This document shows, piece by piece, positions 15,007 to 24,844 of a stretch of DNA of 64,000 nt. Below the pieces are notes generated by a model that saw only the letters and a list, made by a program, of their open reading frames with translations, was not told where the DNA came from and searched no databases. The stretch's first letter is position 1. Every line of letters begins with the position of its first letter. The position numbers were made by a program, and so were the translations under genes. The stretch comes from Prolixibacteraceae bacterium (GTDB taxonomy: Bacteria > Bacteroidota > Bacteroidia > Bacteroidales > Prolixibacteraceae), in assembly GCA_023229575.1 (NCBI GenBank), contig JALNYZ010000006.1, positions 1 to 64,000 on the forward strand, in the 5' to 3' direction.

Positions 15007-16240
15007 TTGTCTCTGCTTGAAACCCGACTTTACGCAGGTCTTTGTAAAAGGAGGGGTATGACTTGGTGACAACCATACCATCTTCAATTTTGATGGAACC
15101 ATTGAACATGGCAACAGGCGCAAAGGCCATGGCCATCCGGTGATCGTTGTAAGTGCCAATTACCGGTTCGTCCTGAACAAGGGATGTTTCGATCTCTCCA
15201 TTCCAGGCAAGTTCTCCCTCTTCAGGTTCGGTTAGCAGAGCGCCCAATTTGGCACATTCGTTTTTCAGTGCTGCAATACGATCTGTCTCTTTTATCTTCA
15301 AAGTTTTCAAGCCGGTAAAGTGAAAAGGGAGCCGTTTGCCGATGGCCAAAACGACAAAAGTCTGGGCAATATCCGGGTTCTCAATGAAATTCAGGTTCAA
15401 TTTTTTCAAAATTACCTCTTTGCCTTTTGTAACCCTGACTGAATCTCCCTCCTGCCGGGAAACTAGTCCAAAATATTTTTCAAACCATCCAGACTGTACC
15501 GAATCACCTTGCAGGCTCTTCAACCGCAGTCCTTTCAAATGCAAATCGCATCGTTCAGACAAAGCCGCCATTGTATACCAGTAAGATGCTCCTGACCAAT
15601 CCGCCTCAACAGAGTAGGATATAGGCTTGTACGTTTGCGCTTCAATATGTATTTCATTACCGTTCCACCGGTATTTTATCCCAAATTTCTTCATGATCCC
15701 AAGGGTCATTTCAATGTAGGAACGTGAAGTAATACTGTTGGTCAGCCGAAGGGTCACTCCTCCCTGAACGGTAGGGGCGATCATCAGCAAAGCAGAAATA
15801 TACTGACTGCTGATACTTCCATCCAGTTCCAGTATTCCGCCCTTGAGGGCTGTACCGATAATTTTCAGAGGCGGAAAACCTTCCTGTCCGGTATATTCAA
15901 TCTGCGCCCCAAGTTTGCGCAGGGCATCAACCAAAATTGAGATCGGCCTTTGCTGCATCCTTTCGGATCCGGTCAGATGCCATTCACCTACAATTTTCGA
16001 CAAATAGGCGGTCAAAAACCGCATGGCGGTACCGGCATGATGAATATCGAAAGAGTTGGAATTTGATCCCAGTACCTGGTTCATCACCAGCGAATCATCG
16101 CAGTCAGAAAGGTTTTTCACCGGGAACGAGGAGTAGCTCAGCGCATTGATGATGAGCACCCTGTTGCTGATACTCTTAGATGCAGGGAGAATAATTTCGC
16201 CAAGAATGGAGGAATCAGTTTTAGTCAAATGGATTTGCAT
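14996..16240 (-). CDS. aroA: 3-phosphoshikimate 1-carboxyvinyltransferase (EPSP synthase)
   Basis: A 414-residue EPSP synthase that joins phosphoenolpyruvate to shikimate-3-phosphate, the sixth step of the shikimate pathway. Recognisable motifs include LPASKSISNR near the N-terminus, the HAGTAMRFL segment, and the C-terminal KETDRIAAL and YNDHRMAMA. It lies 3 bp downstream of aroB on the same strand, so the two are almost certainly cotranscribed. Confidence 0.95.
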   Translation of the reverse strand: MQIHLTKTDSSILGEIILPASKSISNRVLIINALSYSSFPVKNLSDCDDSLVMNQVLGSNSNSFDIHHAGTAMRFLTAYLSKIVGEWHLTGSERMQQRPISILVDALRKLGAQIEYTGQEGFPPLKIIGTALKGGILELDGSISSQYISALLMIAPTVQGGVTLRLTNSITSRSYIEMTLGIMKKFGIKYRWNGNEIHIEAQTYKPISYSVEADWSGASYWYTMAALSERCDLHLKGLRLKSLQGDSVQSGWFEKYFGLVSRQEGDSVRVTKGKEVILKKLNLNFIENPDIAQTFVVLAIGKRLPFHFTGLKTLKIKETDRIAALKNECAKLGALLTEPEEGELAWNGEIETSLVQDEPVIGTYNDHRMAMAFAPVAMFNGSIKIEDGMVVTKSYPSFYKDLRKVGFQAETITP

Positions 16241-16243
16241 GGC

Positions 16244-17308
16244 TTAATCGTTGTTTATCTCCCTGAAATAATCGAGCGCTTCAAAGATCTGTTGTTTGGT
16301 GCAATGCTTGTTAATCTCCACCTCTCCCACCGATTTGATCAAAGTAAAATTGATCCGCTTCCCTTCATTCTTTTTGTCGTGTCCCATCAATTCGTACAAT
16401 GCTTCATAATCGGTGGCCGACAATTGGTATTTCCCATAAACAGAGATCAGCCAATTGGCAAGAAAATGCATACTGCCATCAGGAAAGCCTGAATTAAGGT
16501 GAGAAAGATAAAGCTCTGCAATCATTCCGAAGGCCACGGCATGTCCATGCAATAATGGTTGACCTTTACTGAGCGAAAAGCTCTCAAAGGCATGCCCAAT
16601 GGTATGTCCAAAATTCAACGCTTTGCGTATGTTGTTTTCGTTGGGATCTTTTTCTACAAAATAGTTTTTGATCAGGACTGAATGCCCAATTATTACCTGT
16701 AATATTTCATAATCAGGATGGTGCAAGTCAAACTTTTGAAGTTCAGCGAGGTGGTCCTGGGAATGGATTAGCCCGTGTTTGATCATCTCCGCATATCCGG
16801 AAATGAGATTTTCATGGTCAAGCGTTTTCAGGAAACGGGTGTCGATAATCACCTTAATCGGCTGATTGATTACCCCTATCTCATTCTTCAGACCATTGAA
16901 ATTGAAACCGGTTTTCCCTCCGACGGAGGCGTCTACCTGTGCCAGCAAGGTAGTTGGAATATTAATAAACTGCACACCCCGCTTAAAAGTGGAGGCCGCA
17001 AAACTGCCCAGATCGGTCACCATACCGCCTCCCAGGTTTATAACCAGTGATTTTCGGTCTGCCCCATTCCTGCTAAGGAAAAGCCAGATTTTTTCGACTG
17101 ATGACAACAATTTATTTTCTTCCCCGGCAGGGATTACAATCTTCTTAAATTTTTCGAAACAAGGGGTGTCGCACAAGAGTGGAAGGCAAAAACGGTCGCT
17201 GTTTTGGTCGACCACCAGAAACAGCTTATCATCAGGGAAAGAACCCATGCTTTCAGACAGCACCTTTTCCAACTGATCAGTTACTACAACGGAATTATTA
17301 TGAGTCAT
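16244..17308 (-). CDS. aroB: 3-dehydroquinate synthase
   Basis: A 354-residue 3-dehydroquinate synthase, second step of the shikimate pathway. It shows the NAD- and metal-binding motifs GGGMVTDLGSFAASTF and the metal ligand region GHTIGHAFE. I chose ATG at 17308 (MTHNNSVVV); the upstream extension to 17497 translates an intergenic repeat (CACAAAGGGCAC) and has no homology to AroB. Cotranscribed with aroA. Confidence 0.93.
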   Translation of the reverse strand: MTHNNSVVVTDQLEKVLSESMGSFPDDKLFLVVDQNSDRFCLPLLCDTPCFEKFKKIVIPAGEENKLLSSVEKIWLFLSRNGADRKSLVINLGGGMVTDLGSFAASTFKRGVQFINIPTTLLAQVDASVGGKTGFNFNGLKNEIGVINQPIKVIIDTRFLKTLDHENLISGYAEMIKHGLIHSQDHLAELQKFDLHHPDYEILQVIIGHSVLIKNYFVEKDPNENNIRKALNFGHTIGHAFESFSLSKGQPLLHGHAVAFGMIAELYLSHLNSGFPDGSMHFLANWLISVYGKYQLSATDYEALYELMGHDKKNEGKRINFTLIKSVGEVEINKHCTKQQIFEALDYFREINND

Positions 17309-17508
17309 AATTTGATAGATCTTCAGTTCCAATGAAATGCAAAGGTAAAAGAAAATTATTTCCTTCGAGAGGTTACAGATAATAAGGATTAACCACAAAG
17401 GGCACCAAGTACACACAAAGGGCACAAACTTACTGGCATGATTTTTAGTTATTCGAGACCTTCGTGGACTCCCTTTGTGCCCATCGTGGTAAAACATTTA
17501 TTATCAGG

Positions 17509-18669
17509 CTAATTCTGCAATGCCTTGACCCTGGAAACCAAAAGGGTGATTCCCAAGCCAAAAAAACCAATCACAGCGAAGGAATAGCGCAAACCGGCGG
17601 CTTGCGAGATATATCCGATCAAGGGCGGACCCATTAAAAAGCCGAGAAAACTTACGCTCGAAACCGTTGCCAAAGCAATGCCTGTCGGGACTTTCGAATG
17701 TCGCCCGGCAGCGCTGTAAACGGAGGGGACCATACTTGAAACACCCAGTCCAACCAGCATAAATGCCAGGGTACAGGGAATCAGATAAGGAACTAAAACA
17801 GCGGTAAACAATCCTGTCGAAATCATGACACCGCATATCTGCATCAATTTTTTTCGGCCAATTCTGGAGACAAAATAATCGGCAACAAACCGACCAGATG
17901 CCATCATGACCATGAAAGAGGTGTAACCAAGAACCACCAGGGAGGCCGGTGCATGAACCACATCTTTAAAGTAGATGCCACTCCAGTCGAACATGGCCCC
18001 TTCGCTTGCCATGCTGCAAAATCCGATGATTCCGAGCTGGATCAGAACACCATCGGGCTGGTTAAACAATTTGCGTTTGGGCTCATCCGGTCTGGCCCTA
18101 TGTTTGGTACGGTCTAAAAACGGGTAATTGATCCAAACGATTGTCCAGACGATCAGAATGATGGAAATAAAATGCCAAAACGGTTCGATATGCAGGTTAA
18201 TCATGGCAATGCCGATAAATGCACCTGTAAATCCGGCAAGGCTCCATCCACCATGAAAAGAGGCCATAATGGAGCGCTGGTAAAGTTTTTCGGCGGCAAC
18301 TCCCTGTGTATTGATGGAGATGTTACACATATTGCCAAAGATTCCAAACATAAACAAGACCAATGCCAGTTGCCATCCGGCCTGAACCAAACCGATAGCG
18401 CTGAGTACCACGGTGTAAGCTGGAAGTGCAAATGGCAGAACCTTGTGACTTCCAAACCGTGTAACCAGTTTCCCGGAGAATGGCATCATCAGGAATTGCC
18501 CGACAGGCAGCGCAAACAAGATGGTCCCAAACATGGCATCATTCAGAAGCAGTGCTGTTTTGATATCCGGAATCCTGCTGGCCCACGACGAGAAACAGAG
18601 TCCCATGCTAAAATAAACCAGCGCAACGGCAAGGCGGATACGGCTTTTTGATTGGTGCGGCTCAATCAC
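17509..18669 (-). CDS. Major facilitator superfamily transporter
   Basis: A 386-residue integral membrane protein with about 12 hydrophobic segments and the MFS N-terminal signature region (SMGLCFSSWASRIPDIK). The pattern is of the fucose-permease or YbjJ-like branch; the substrate cannot be assigned. It ends 200 bp upstream of aroB and starts 5 bp downstream of the HigA-type gene, so it may share that transcript. Confidence 0.88.
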   Translation of the reverse strand: MIEPHQSKSRIRLAVALVYFSMGLCFSSWASRIPDIKTALLLNDAMFGTILFALPVGQFLMMPFSGKLVTRFGSHKVLPFALPAYTVVLSAIGLVQAGWQLALVLFMFGIFGNMCNISINTQGVAAEKLYQRSIMASFHGGWSLAGFTGAFIGIAMINLHIEPFWHFISIILIVWTIVWINYPFLDRTKHRARPDEPKRKLFNQPDGVLIQLGIIGFCSMASEGAMFDWSGIYFKDVVHAPASLVVLGYTSFMVMMASGRFVADYFVSRIGRKKLMQICGVMISTGLFTAVLVPYLIPCTLAFMLVGLGVSSMVPSVYSAAGRHSKVPTGIALATVSSVSFLGFLMGPPLIGYISQAAGLRYSFAVIGFFGLGITLLVSRVKALQN

Positions 18670-18674
18670 GGGTT

Positions 18675-19001
18675 TCAGACAAGTTGAATATGTTGATTTT
18701 CAAGAGTCACATTAAAATGGATATCTGCTTTAAGAGCCTTAAATACTTTTAGAATTGTATCGATTGTTGCACTGTTTGTGCTACTTTCAAGTTTTGAAAT
18801 CTGCGATTTCTGCACACCAACGAGTTGTCCCAATTGCTCTTGTGTCAATTTCCGTTCCTGCCGTGCAGATTTGATCATTCTACCCAATACTTCCATGTTT
18901 AGTTCATACTCATATTGGTCTCTTTCCTCAGTACCCACTTTGCCAATGTATTTATCTTTCATTTCGGCCAGTGAATAGGTCGTATTTTTTGTCTGTGCCA
19001 T
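18675..19001 (-). CDS. XRE-family HTH antitoxin (HigA-like)
   Basis: A 108-residue DNA-binding protein. Residues 40-95 are a typical Xre helix-turn-helix (RKLTQEQLGQLVGVQKSQIS). The preceding gene is a RelE/HigB-like toxin 4 bp away, the toxin-first order that defines HigBA-type modules. It probably represses its own operon through the palindrome at 19369-19396. Confidence 0.88.
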   Translation of the reverse strand: MAQTKNTTYSLAEMKDKYIGKVGTEERDQYEYELNMEVLGRMIKSARQERKLTQEQLGQLVGVQKSQISKLESSTNSATIDTILKVFKALKADIHFNVTLENQHIQLV

Positions 19002-19005
19002 TTGT

Positions 19006-19347
19006 TTACTTTATTGCTTTATTTTCAAAATAATTTACTCTAATCCGAACTGCCCTTTCGATTTCATTTCTTGGAACTTTGTCCCCTTTCTTGATAAAAC
19101 CAAGTGCTGCAATTACCAGAGTCGCTTCGCCAGCAGATTTGTCCCAAAATGCAAGTAACCGGATTTCCATTCCGCTATACTTAGTGCGAAATTCCCAAAT
19201 CTGGTCCTGCAATTTTTTAAAAAGTCGTGGGTCATTGGTCTGTTCAGCAAGGTCAATATTAAAAAACACCTTTCTGGCAGTTTTTGTGTCGAGTCCAGCT
19301 ATGAATTTGTCAGCCTCTGCTAAAAATATGGTTTGAAAGTAATGCAT
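19006..19347 (-). CDS. RelE/HigB-type toxin (Gp49-like)
   Basis: A 113-residue protein of the Gp49-like/HigB toxin family: FKKLQDQIWEFRTKYSGMEIRLLAF followed by GFIKKGDKVPRNEIERA. Toxins of this family cleave ribosome-bound mRNA. The start MHYFQTIFLA at 19347 is preferred over an ATG 84 bp upstream because the longer form starts inside the operator palindrome. Paired with the Xre antitoxin downstream. Confidence 0.85.
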   Translation of the reverse strand: MHYFQTIFLAEADKFIAGLDTKTARKVFFNIDLAEQTNDPRLFKKLQDQIWEFRTKYSGMEIRLLAFWDKSAGEATLVIAALGFIKKGDKVPRNEIERAVRIRVNYFENKAIK

Positions 19348-19368
19348 CCGATTAATTGTCAAAAATAG

Positions 19369-19396
19369 TAAATGTTTCCAAATATTGCAACATTTA
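19369..19396. promoter_or_regulatory. Inverted repeat upstream of the HigBA-type pair
   Basis: TAAATGTT (19369-19376) and AACATTTA (19389-19396) form an 8 bp inverted repeat. A minus-strand TATTTTTG (-7 type box, TAnnTTTG) lies between it and the toxin start, so a repressor bound here would block transcription. Confidence 0.5.
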
Positions 19397-19431
19397 AGAC
19401 TAAATATTTCTCTGAGGAGATGACCCTTCAA

Positions 19432-20268
19432 TTAACTGCTATGTCCAATTTTTACCGAGGTCATAGTCAATGAGCCCGCAACCGTCTTGTCGTTGAAGAT
19501 TGATACAGTTTCATGTTTCTCCTTCAAGGCAAGGACGTACAGCAGCGGTAAATAGTGTTCTGGAGTTGGAATAGCCAAATCGAAGGCCTTTCCAAGTGAT
19601 TTGTAATCGATCAACTGCTGGTGATCGCCATTTAGGATGAACTTCTTCATTTTTTCATTTGCCTCAGTGGCCCAGTCAAAGGCAAATCCAACTTCGTTCA
19701 GTTTGTCCCATGCAACCCGGCCCAGGTTATGAACCAGGTTTCCGCTGCCAACGATCAGAACTCCCTTCTTACGCAAAACGCTGAGTTCTTTGGCCAAATC
19801 ATAATGTGCCTGGGGTGTTAGGGCGTAATCCAGGCTCATCTGGATGACAGGCACATCTGCAGCAGGATAGAGATGCTTTACCACGCTCCAGCAGCCATGG
19901 TCGAGGCCCCATTTCTGATCGAGGCCTACCTCTGATTGAGTGATGATCTTTTTAACATTGAAAGCCAGTTCCGGACTGCCCGGGGCAGGATACTGCACAT
20001 CGAACAATTTCTGCGGGAAACCACCAAAATCGTGGATCGTCCTTGGTCTCTCCATGGCAGTCACAAAAGTACCACTGGTCTCCCAATGCGCTGAGATACA
20101 CAATATGGCATTGGGACGTGGAATGGTTTTCCCGGCTTCCCGCCATCCGGTTACAAATTCGTTCTCTTCGATGGCGTTCATCGGGGAGCCGTGACCAAGG
20201 AACAATAGAGGCATCGGCTCAGTGGTATTTATTGATCCGGCCAGATTATTCAGAGCATTCAGTTGCAT
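19432..20268 (-). CDS. ygiD: LigB-type extradiol dioxygenase (YgiD-like)
   Basis: A 278-residue protein matching the YgiD/4,5-DOPA extradiol dioxygenase family. The metal ligands are seen in LGHGSPMN, ISAHWE, the WGLDHGCW segment, and the late PTPEHYLPLL. The family opens catechol rings next to the hydroxyls; YgiD cleaves DOPA. No aromatic-degradation operon surrounds it, so the substrate is unknown. The promoter lies in the gap 20269-20464. Confidence 0.9.
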   Translation of the reverse strand: MQLNALNNLAGSINTTEPMPLLFLGHGSPMNAIEENEFVTGWREAGKTIPRPNAILCISAHWETSGTFVTAMERPRTIHDFGGFPQKLFDVQYPAPGSPELAFNVKKIITQSEVGLDQKWGLDHGCWSVVKHLYPAADVPVIQMSLDYALTPQAHYDLAKELSVLRKKGVLIVGSGNLVHNLGRVAWDKLNEVGFAFDWATEANEKMKKFILNGDHQQLIDYKSLGKAFDLAIPTPEHYLPLLYVLALKEKHETVSIFNDKTVAGSLTMTSVKIGHSS

Positions 20269-20464
20269 GATGGGGTCAATATAAAATGCAAAAATGGAAC
20301 TGTTTCTAATAAAAAGATAAGGCTTCAGTTGAACTGATAAGTATTCTGAAAAATTTAATATCGTAATAATTGTTCTGTAAAAGCCTAATCGTCAATAATT
20401 AACAAAATAGTAAATAGTAAATTATTTAATGGCAAATACTTACAATCTTCTCCAAAAACGTTGG

Positions 20465-21466
20465 TTATTGCAGAAGAAACATGATCGGTAAAGTATATGC
20501 CACACGTACTACCTGCCCATGAAATTTGCCAGGTTTCCAGTATGGCATGCGGTTAATTACCCGTAACACCTCCCTGTTTAGTGAAGGAAAAACTCCATAA
20601 GCAATTTTAGCATGTTCAACTTTACCGTCGGTAGCTACAACAAAGGATACAAGAACTTTTCCCTGGATCTTCTCTTTTTGGGCATCCGTAGGGTATCTGA
20701 TCTCACTTAGCAGAAAATCATCCAAAGCAGATTTTCCCCCCGGAAATTCGGGCATTTCATCTACAACCATGAAAACACCATTCTCTCTTCCGGGTGGTCT
20801 TTCACCATCTTTAGCGAAAGGGATTTCTTCATTATTACCGGTGTTGATTTTCGATTTAATCAGGATAACCCCGTATTTGCCTTTTTCTCCATATAAATCA
20901 ATTGCTTGCTCATCTTTCAAAATAGTGAAGGATGCTATTTGATCCGACTTGATTTGCTTTGCAATTTTTATATCAATCAATTTTCCATCTATAAAGAACA
21001 ATGGAGGATTTGACAGATCAGTTCCTTTTCTTGCCTTCGCTTTGGTCGTAAACATAACTACTCCGTCCTTGCGCACAATTCCTTCGGGGGATGACAAATT
21101 CATGACAATCACCGATGCAAGACTGTCAGGAGGAACATGGTCCAAACTATTCTTATCAATGGTCACTCCATCCAGGGAAATTAGCGGAGGATTGGCCACA
21201 TCGATTCCTCTCAATACAGTAATTGGATCAAGTTTGGGTGAACCAATTAATTTATTGGATGTTCCGGATTTAACCGTATCTGAAAGCACGGCCTCTTTCG
21301 CAGATAGGCTATCCCACATTTGAACCATGGTCCCACTTCCTTCCACTGATATAATTAACCCACTATCAGCCCATTCAATCTGATTTACGTGCGATCCCGA
21401 TAAACCGGTCAGATGAAAAGCCAAAAACATTAACAGCAATCCAATAAATTTCCTGTCATTGTTCAT
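20465..21466 (-). CDS. TonB C-terminal domain protein with plug-like repeats
   Basis: A 333-residue protein. An N-terminal signal or anchor segment (GLLLMFLAFHLTG) is followed by two copies of a TonB-dependent receptor plug-like motif (residues ~95-145 and ~145-190; phrases LRGIDVANPPLISLDG and NPPLFFIDGKLIDIK) and then a TonB C-terminal domain with MPEFPGG and RYPTDAQK. It probably spans the periplasm to an outer-membrane partner. It lies 98 bp downstream of the M56 fusion gene and shares its motif repertoire, so it probably arose by partial duplication. Confidence 0.8.
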   Translation of the reverse strand: MNNDRKFIGLLLMFLAFHLTGLSGSHVNQIEWADSGLIISVEGSGTMVQMWDSLSAKEAVLSDTVKSGTSNKLIGSPKLDPITVLRGIDVANPPLISLDGVTIDKNSLDHVPPDSLASVIVMNLSSPEGIVRKDGVVMFTTKAKARKGTDLSNPPLFFIDGKLIDIKIAKQIKSDQIASFTILKDEQAIDLYGEKGKYGVILIKSKINTGNNEEIPFAKDGERPPGRENGVFMVVDEMPEFPGGKSALDDFLLSEIRYPTDAQKEKIQGKVLVSFVVATDGKVEHAKIAYGVFPSLNREVLRVINRMPYWKPGKFHGQVVRVAYTLPIMFLLQ

Positions 21467-21564
21467 TATAAATAGGTTTTAGGTTTTCAGGATGTTCCGA
21501 TCATAAGCAGTTAGAGGCCGCTTCACCTCTATGAAACGGCCTCCAACAAAGTTATAAAAAAAAA

Positions 21565-24423
21565 TTATTGCAGCTTGAACTCTATCGGCATCGTATATTC
21601 CACACTCACAGCCGTACCCCGCTGTTTGCCTGGCTTCCAGTCGGGCAAGCTGCTGACAACCCTGATAGCCTCAGCATCCAGCGCCGGGTTTACGGATTTT
21701 TCGACTTTTGCCTGTTCCACTTTCCCTTCACTGCTTACAACAAAAGAGACAAACACTTTACCTTGAATTTTATCCTTTTGGGCCTCGGCCGGATATTTAA
21801 TCGCTTTGGCAACAAAAGTTCTCAATGCCATGGAGCCGCCCGGGAATTCAGGCATCTCCTCTACCACGATAAAGACTTGCTTTTCTCCTTTTTCATTGGC
21901 TTTTGGTGGAACAAAAGAAACGGTTTGTTTGACGTCTTTGTTGCCATCCAGTGAAAATGAAATAGGAATAGTGTAGGAAACATTGACTGCTACACCTCGT
22001 TGTTTGCCTGGCTTCCAGTCCGGGAGTAAGGCAACAACCCTGAGCGCTTCAGTATCCAGCAGTGGATGAACGCTCCTTGCAATCTTTGCCCTTTCGACTT
22101 TACCGGTATTGCTGATAACAAAAGTTACAAATACTTTACCTAGAATGCCTTTCTCTTTGGCTTCTACTGGGTATATTATCGTTTCGGCGATGAATTTTCT
22201 CAAGGCTGCTTCTCCACCGGGGAATTCAGGCATTTCCTCCACTATTACAAAGACTTGCGGATCACCGCTATTGGAGGTATTGAGCTGTGCTACAGGCGCG
22301 TTTCCACCTAGTGCAAAATTAATTGGCACGGTATAAGAGACACTAACGGCTTTCCCATCTTGCTTTCCTGGCTTCCATTCAGGAAATTGTTCCACGACAC
22401 GCAAGGCTTCAGCGTCAAGCAATGGATCAAATCCCCTTGCAATCTTCGCCTTTTCAGTTTTCCCGGCGCTGTTGACAACAAACGTGACAAAGACTTTGCC
22501 CTGAATTCCTTTCTCTTTAGCCTCAACCGGATATTTTACATTTTCAGCGATAAAATTCCTTAATGCAATTTCTCCACCGGGGAATTCAGGCATTTGTTCA
22601 ACTACAACATAAACACCATCTTCCCTTTGTTTCGGTTTTACCATTTTTCTGATAGCATCCTTAACTTTTTCAGGGTTATTGAGTGTATATTCTTTAGTAT
22701 AAATTATAACCACTCCATTTTTACCTTTCTCACCATACGAAGCAATGTTTAAAGGATCCTTCATAAAAAATATTCTGTCTATTGTGCTTGGATTCAAGAG
22801 ATCTGCAGTCGTTTTATCATTCTCTGCTCCGTCTATTATATACAAAGGTGGTTTCGCAGGATCGATATTTATTAACGCTGCTTGTTTGGAAGTAATCAGA
22901 ATCACCCCATTAATACCCTTGTCACCATATACAGAAGTTGCTGATTTATCTTTCAGGATAGAAATGCTCTGAATGTCCTTCGGATTGATCTGATCCATCT
23001 CCTTTTTGTCTATTTCTTTCCCATCAAAGATTATCAGGGGTTGCTTCCCATCAAAGGCGGACTTCAAAAAAATATTTGCCGGAGTTGGTGGCGGCGGAGG
23101 TGGAGATATGCCATTACTATTCTCACTGCTCAACTTTCCCTTCGTTGGCGGCGGAGTTCCATAACCAACAACGACCACCTGGTCAATTCCTACTTTTTCA
23201 ACCTCCATCACAATTTTCATCGGTTGATTGCCTATCTTCTGAACTACTGTTTTGAATCCAACAAAGGAGAAGACCAGTTCACCATCTTCCGGGATACCTT
23301 TTAATACAAAGTTTCCTTTCTTATCCGTTATAGCTCCTATTGTCGATCCTCTCAAAATGACAGAAGTCCCGTATAAAGGAGAGCCGTCGCTTTTCAGTAC
23401 CTGTCCTTTGACTTTCATGCCTTTTTTCCCTTCCGGAATTGCATTTGTTCCGTTTGTTGTACTGTTCAAAATAACGGAATTAGCGTACAACGGTTTGCCA
23501 TCACTTTTTAGAACCTGACCTTCGACATTTATGACTTTCCCATCTGTAGCTTTGCCGGAATTGTCGTCTCCATATTGATAGTCGGGTACCGCAAAAGCGT
23601 AAAAAATCATCGCGACCAGTGGCAATACCACCAATATTTTCAGTTTTCTGAAAGGGGATTCTATTTTCTTTTTCATCATGTTAAATCTTTTTTTGTTTAA
23701 TGAATAGCTGAAGGAGTTGGTAAGACTGAAGACAGGGGCTCCCAACAACTGGTTTAAAAGTGCAGCCTGATAAATAACCGGATCGACCGTACGCTGCAAG
23801 GCTTGCTCATCGGCCAGATATTCATGGTTCTGGCGTACCAGATGGAGATAAATCCAGGCAAAAGGATTGAACCATTGCACAATACAGATCAATTCGACCA
23901 ACAGCAGGTCCAACCAGTGGCGTTGCTGAATATGCTCGCGTTCGTGGTTCATGATCACTTCCATCTCACTTGCCGATATTGAAGGATTGACAAAGACGAA
24001 AGAGAAAAATGAAAATGATGAGGCATATTCTGATGCACGGACCAGTTTAACGGATCCGGTTTGCTCATAACCGGTTTTCCTTAATTTCAGGATGATCTTC
24101 CACGTCTGAAAGAGCAGTCGGAGCAAAAAGAGGAGCATTCCGGCCAGGTAGATCCAGCAGTAAAATGGTACTGCCGGCACATCGGCAACGACACCTTCGA
24201 CCATCAGGTCCCCGGCTGAAGCCGAGACAGTTGGCAACGAAGGAATGACCACTGTGTAATGAAAAGTATAAAAAGGAAAGAGGAGAGAAGCAGCTATTCC
24301 TGCCAGCAGGTAGAGCCTGTTGAGCCTGAAATAGCGTTCGTTGCGCAACACCAGCAGATAAACCAGTGCGAAACCGGTCAGCCATGCGGCTGATTTTAAC
24401 AGAACCAGTCCAAGCGCTTCCAT
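21565..24423 (-). CDS. BlaR1-like M56 sensor fused to plug-like and three TonB C-terminal domains
   Basis: A 952-residue protein. The first 300 residues are an M56 (BlaR1/MecR1-type) zinc peptidase with membrane segments and the HExxH site NHEREHIQQ (about residue 164). Next come two carboxypeptidase-regulatory-like domains, the second followed by VVVVGYGT, the hallmark of SusC-type receptors. A proline-rich linker (SPPPPPPTPAN) precedes two plug-like units (LIIFDGKEIDKKEMDQINP, LYIIDGAENDKTTADLLNP). The rest is three tandem TonB C-terminal domains, each carrying MPEFPGG. It may sense envelope signals and cleave the BlaI-like repressor. It starts 1 bp after the blaI-like stop codon. Confidence 0.88.
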   Translation of the reverse strand: MEALGLVLLKSAAWLTGFALVYLLVLRNERYFRLNRLYLLAGIAASLLFPFYTFHYTVVIPSLPTVSASAGDLMVEGVVADVPAVPFYCWIYLAGMLLFLLRLLFQTWKIILKLRKTGYEQTGSVKLVRASEYASSFSFFSFVFVNPSISASEMEVIMNHEREHIQQRHWLDLLLVELICIVQWFNPFAWIYLHLVRQNHEYLADEQALQRTVDPVIYQAALLNQLLGAPVFSLTNSFSYSLNKKRFNMMKKKIESPFRKLKILVVLPLVAMIFYAFAVPDYQYGDDNSGKATDGKVINVEGQVLKSDGKPLYANSVILNSTTNGTNAIPEGKKGMKVKGQVLKSDGSPLYGTSVILRGSTIGAITDKKGNFVLKGIPEDGELVFSFVGFKTVVQKIGNQPMKIVMEVEKVGIDQVVVVGYGTPPPTKGKLSSENSNGISPPPPPPTPANIFLKSAFDGKQPLIIFDGKEIDKKEMDQINPKDIQSISILKDKSATSVYGDKGINGVILITSKQAALINIDPAKPPLYIIDGAENDKTTADLLNPSTIDRIFFMKDPLNIASYGEKGKNGVVIIYTKEYTLNNPEKVKDAIRKMVKPKQREDGVYVVVEQMPEFPGGEIALRNFIAENVKYPVEAKEKGIQGKVFVTFVVNSAGKTEKAKIARGFDPLLDAEALRVVEQFPEWKPGKQDGKAVSVSYTVPINFALGGNAPVAQLNTSNSGDPQVFVIVEEMPEFPGGEAALRKFIAETIIYPVEAKEKGILGKVFVTFVISNTGKVERAKIARSVHPLLDTEALRVVALLPDWKPGKQRGVAVNVSYTIPISFSLDGNKDVKQTVSFVPPKANEKGEKQVFIVVEEMPEFPGGSMALRTFVAKAIKYPAEAQKDKIQGKVFVSFVVSSEGKVEQAKVEKSVNPALDAEAIRVVSSLPDWKPGKQRGTAVSVEYTMPIEFKLQ

Positions 24424-24424
24424 C

Positions 24425-24802
24425 TTATTCGGTTTTGTTGCGTTTTACCAACTCCTTTTTAGTCTCTTCGAGCAGCAATTCAAGATCGCGGATCGACAGG
24501 TCATTCTCCTTGGCAAAGAAGGAGGCCATGGCTGGGAAGGAGTTGTTGAAATAGTTGTTCATCAATCCTATCAGCTGCTTGCCTGAATACTCTTTCTTCT
24601 GCACCAGCGGATAATAGACAAACACTTTGCCATAATCCTTATGGCCTACAAAGCCTTTCTTTTCCAGTATCCTGACTACTGTCGATACGGTGTTGCGCGC
24701 AGGTTTCGGGTCGTCAAACTTGTCCAGGATATCCTTGACGAGTCCTTCGCCCAGTCCCCACAAAATCTGCATCACCTGTTCTTCTGATCTTGTTAATTGC
24801 AT
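24425..24802 (-). CDS. BlaI/MecI-family transcriptional repressor
   Basis: A 125-residue winged-helix repressor (LTRSEEQVMQILWGLGEG, ARNTVSTVVRILEKKGFVGH) of the BlaI/MecI/CopY family. Such repressors are cleaved when an M56 partner is activated. It is the first gene of an operon with the M56 fusion and TonB-like genes; the stop and next start are 1 bp apart. Two matched 14 bp dyads lie upstream at 24845-24858 and 24884-24897 and are probably its operators. Confidence 0.9.
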   Translation of the reverse strand: MQLTRSEEQVMQILWGLGEGLVKDILDKFDDPKPARNTVSTVVRILEKKGFVGHKDYGKVFVYYPLVQKKEYSGKQLIGLMNNYFNNSFPAMASFFAKENDLSIRDLELLLEETKKELVKRNKTE

Positions 24803-24844
24803 GGTTTTTGTTTTTCGTTGTCAATCCTTCGATACAATTATACA

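Noticed and set aside
16244..17497. Longer AroB start at 17497
   Set aside because: The extra N-terminus translates an intergenic CACAAAGGGCAC repeat and has no homology to the family.
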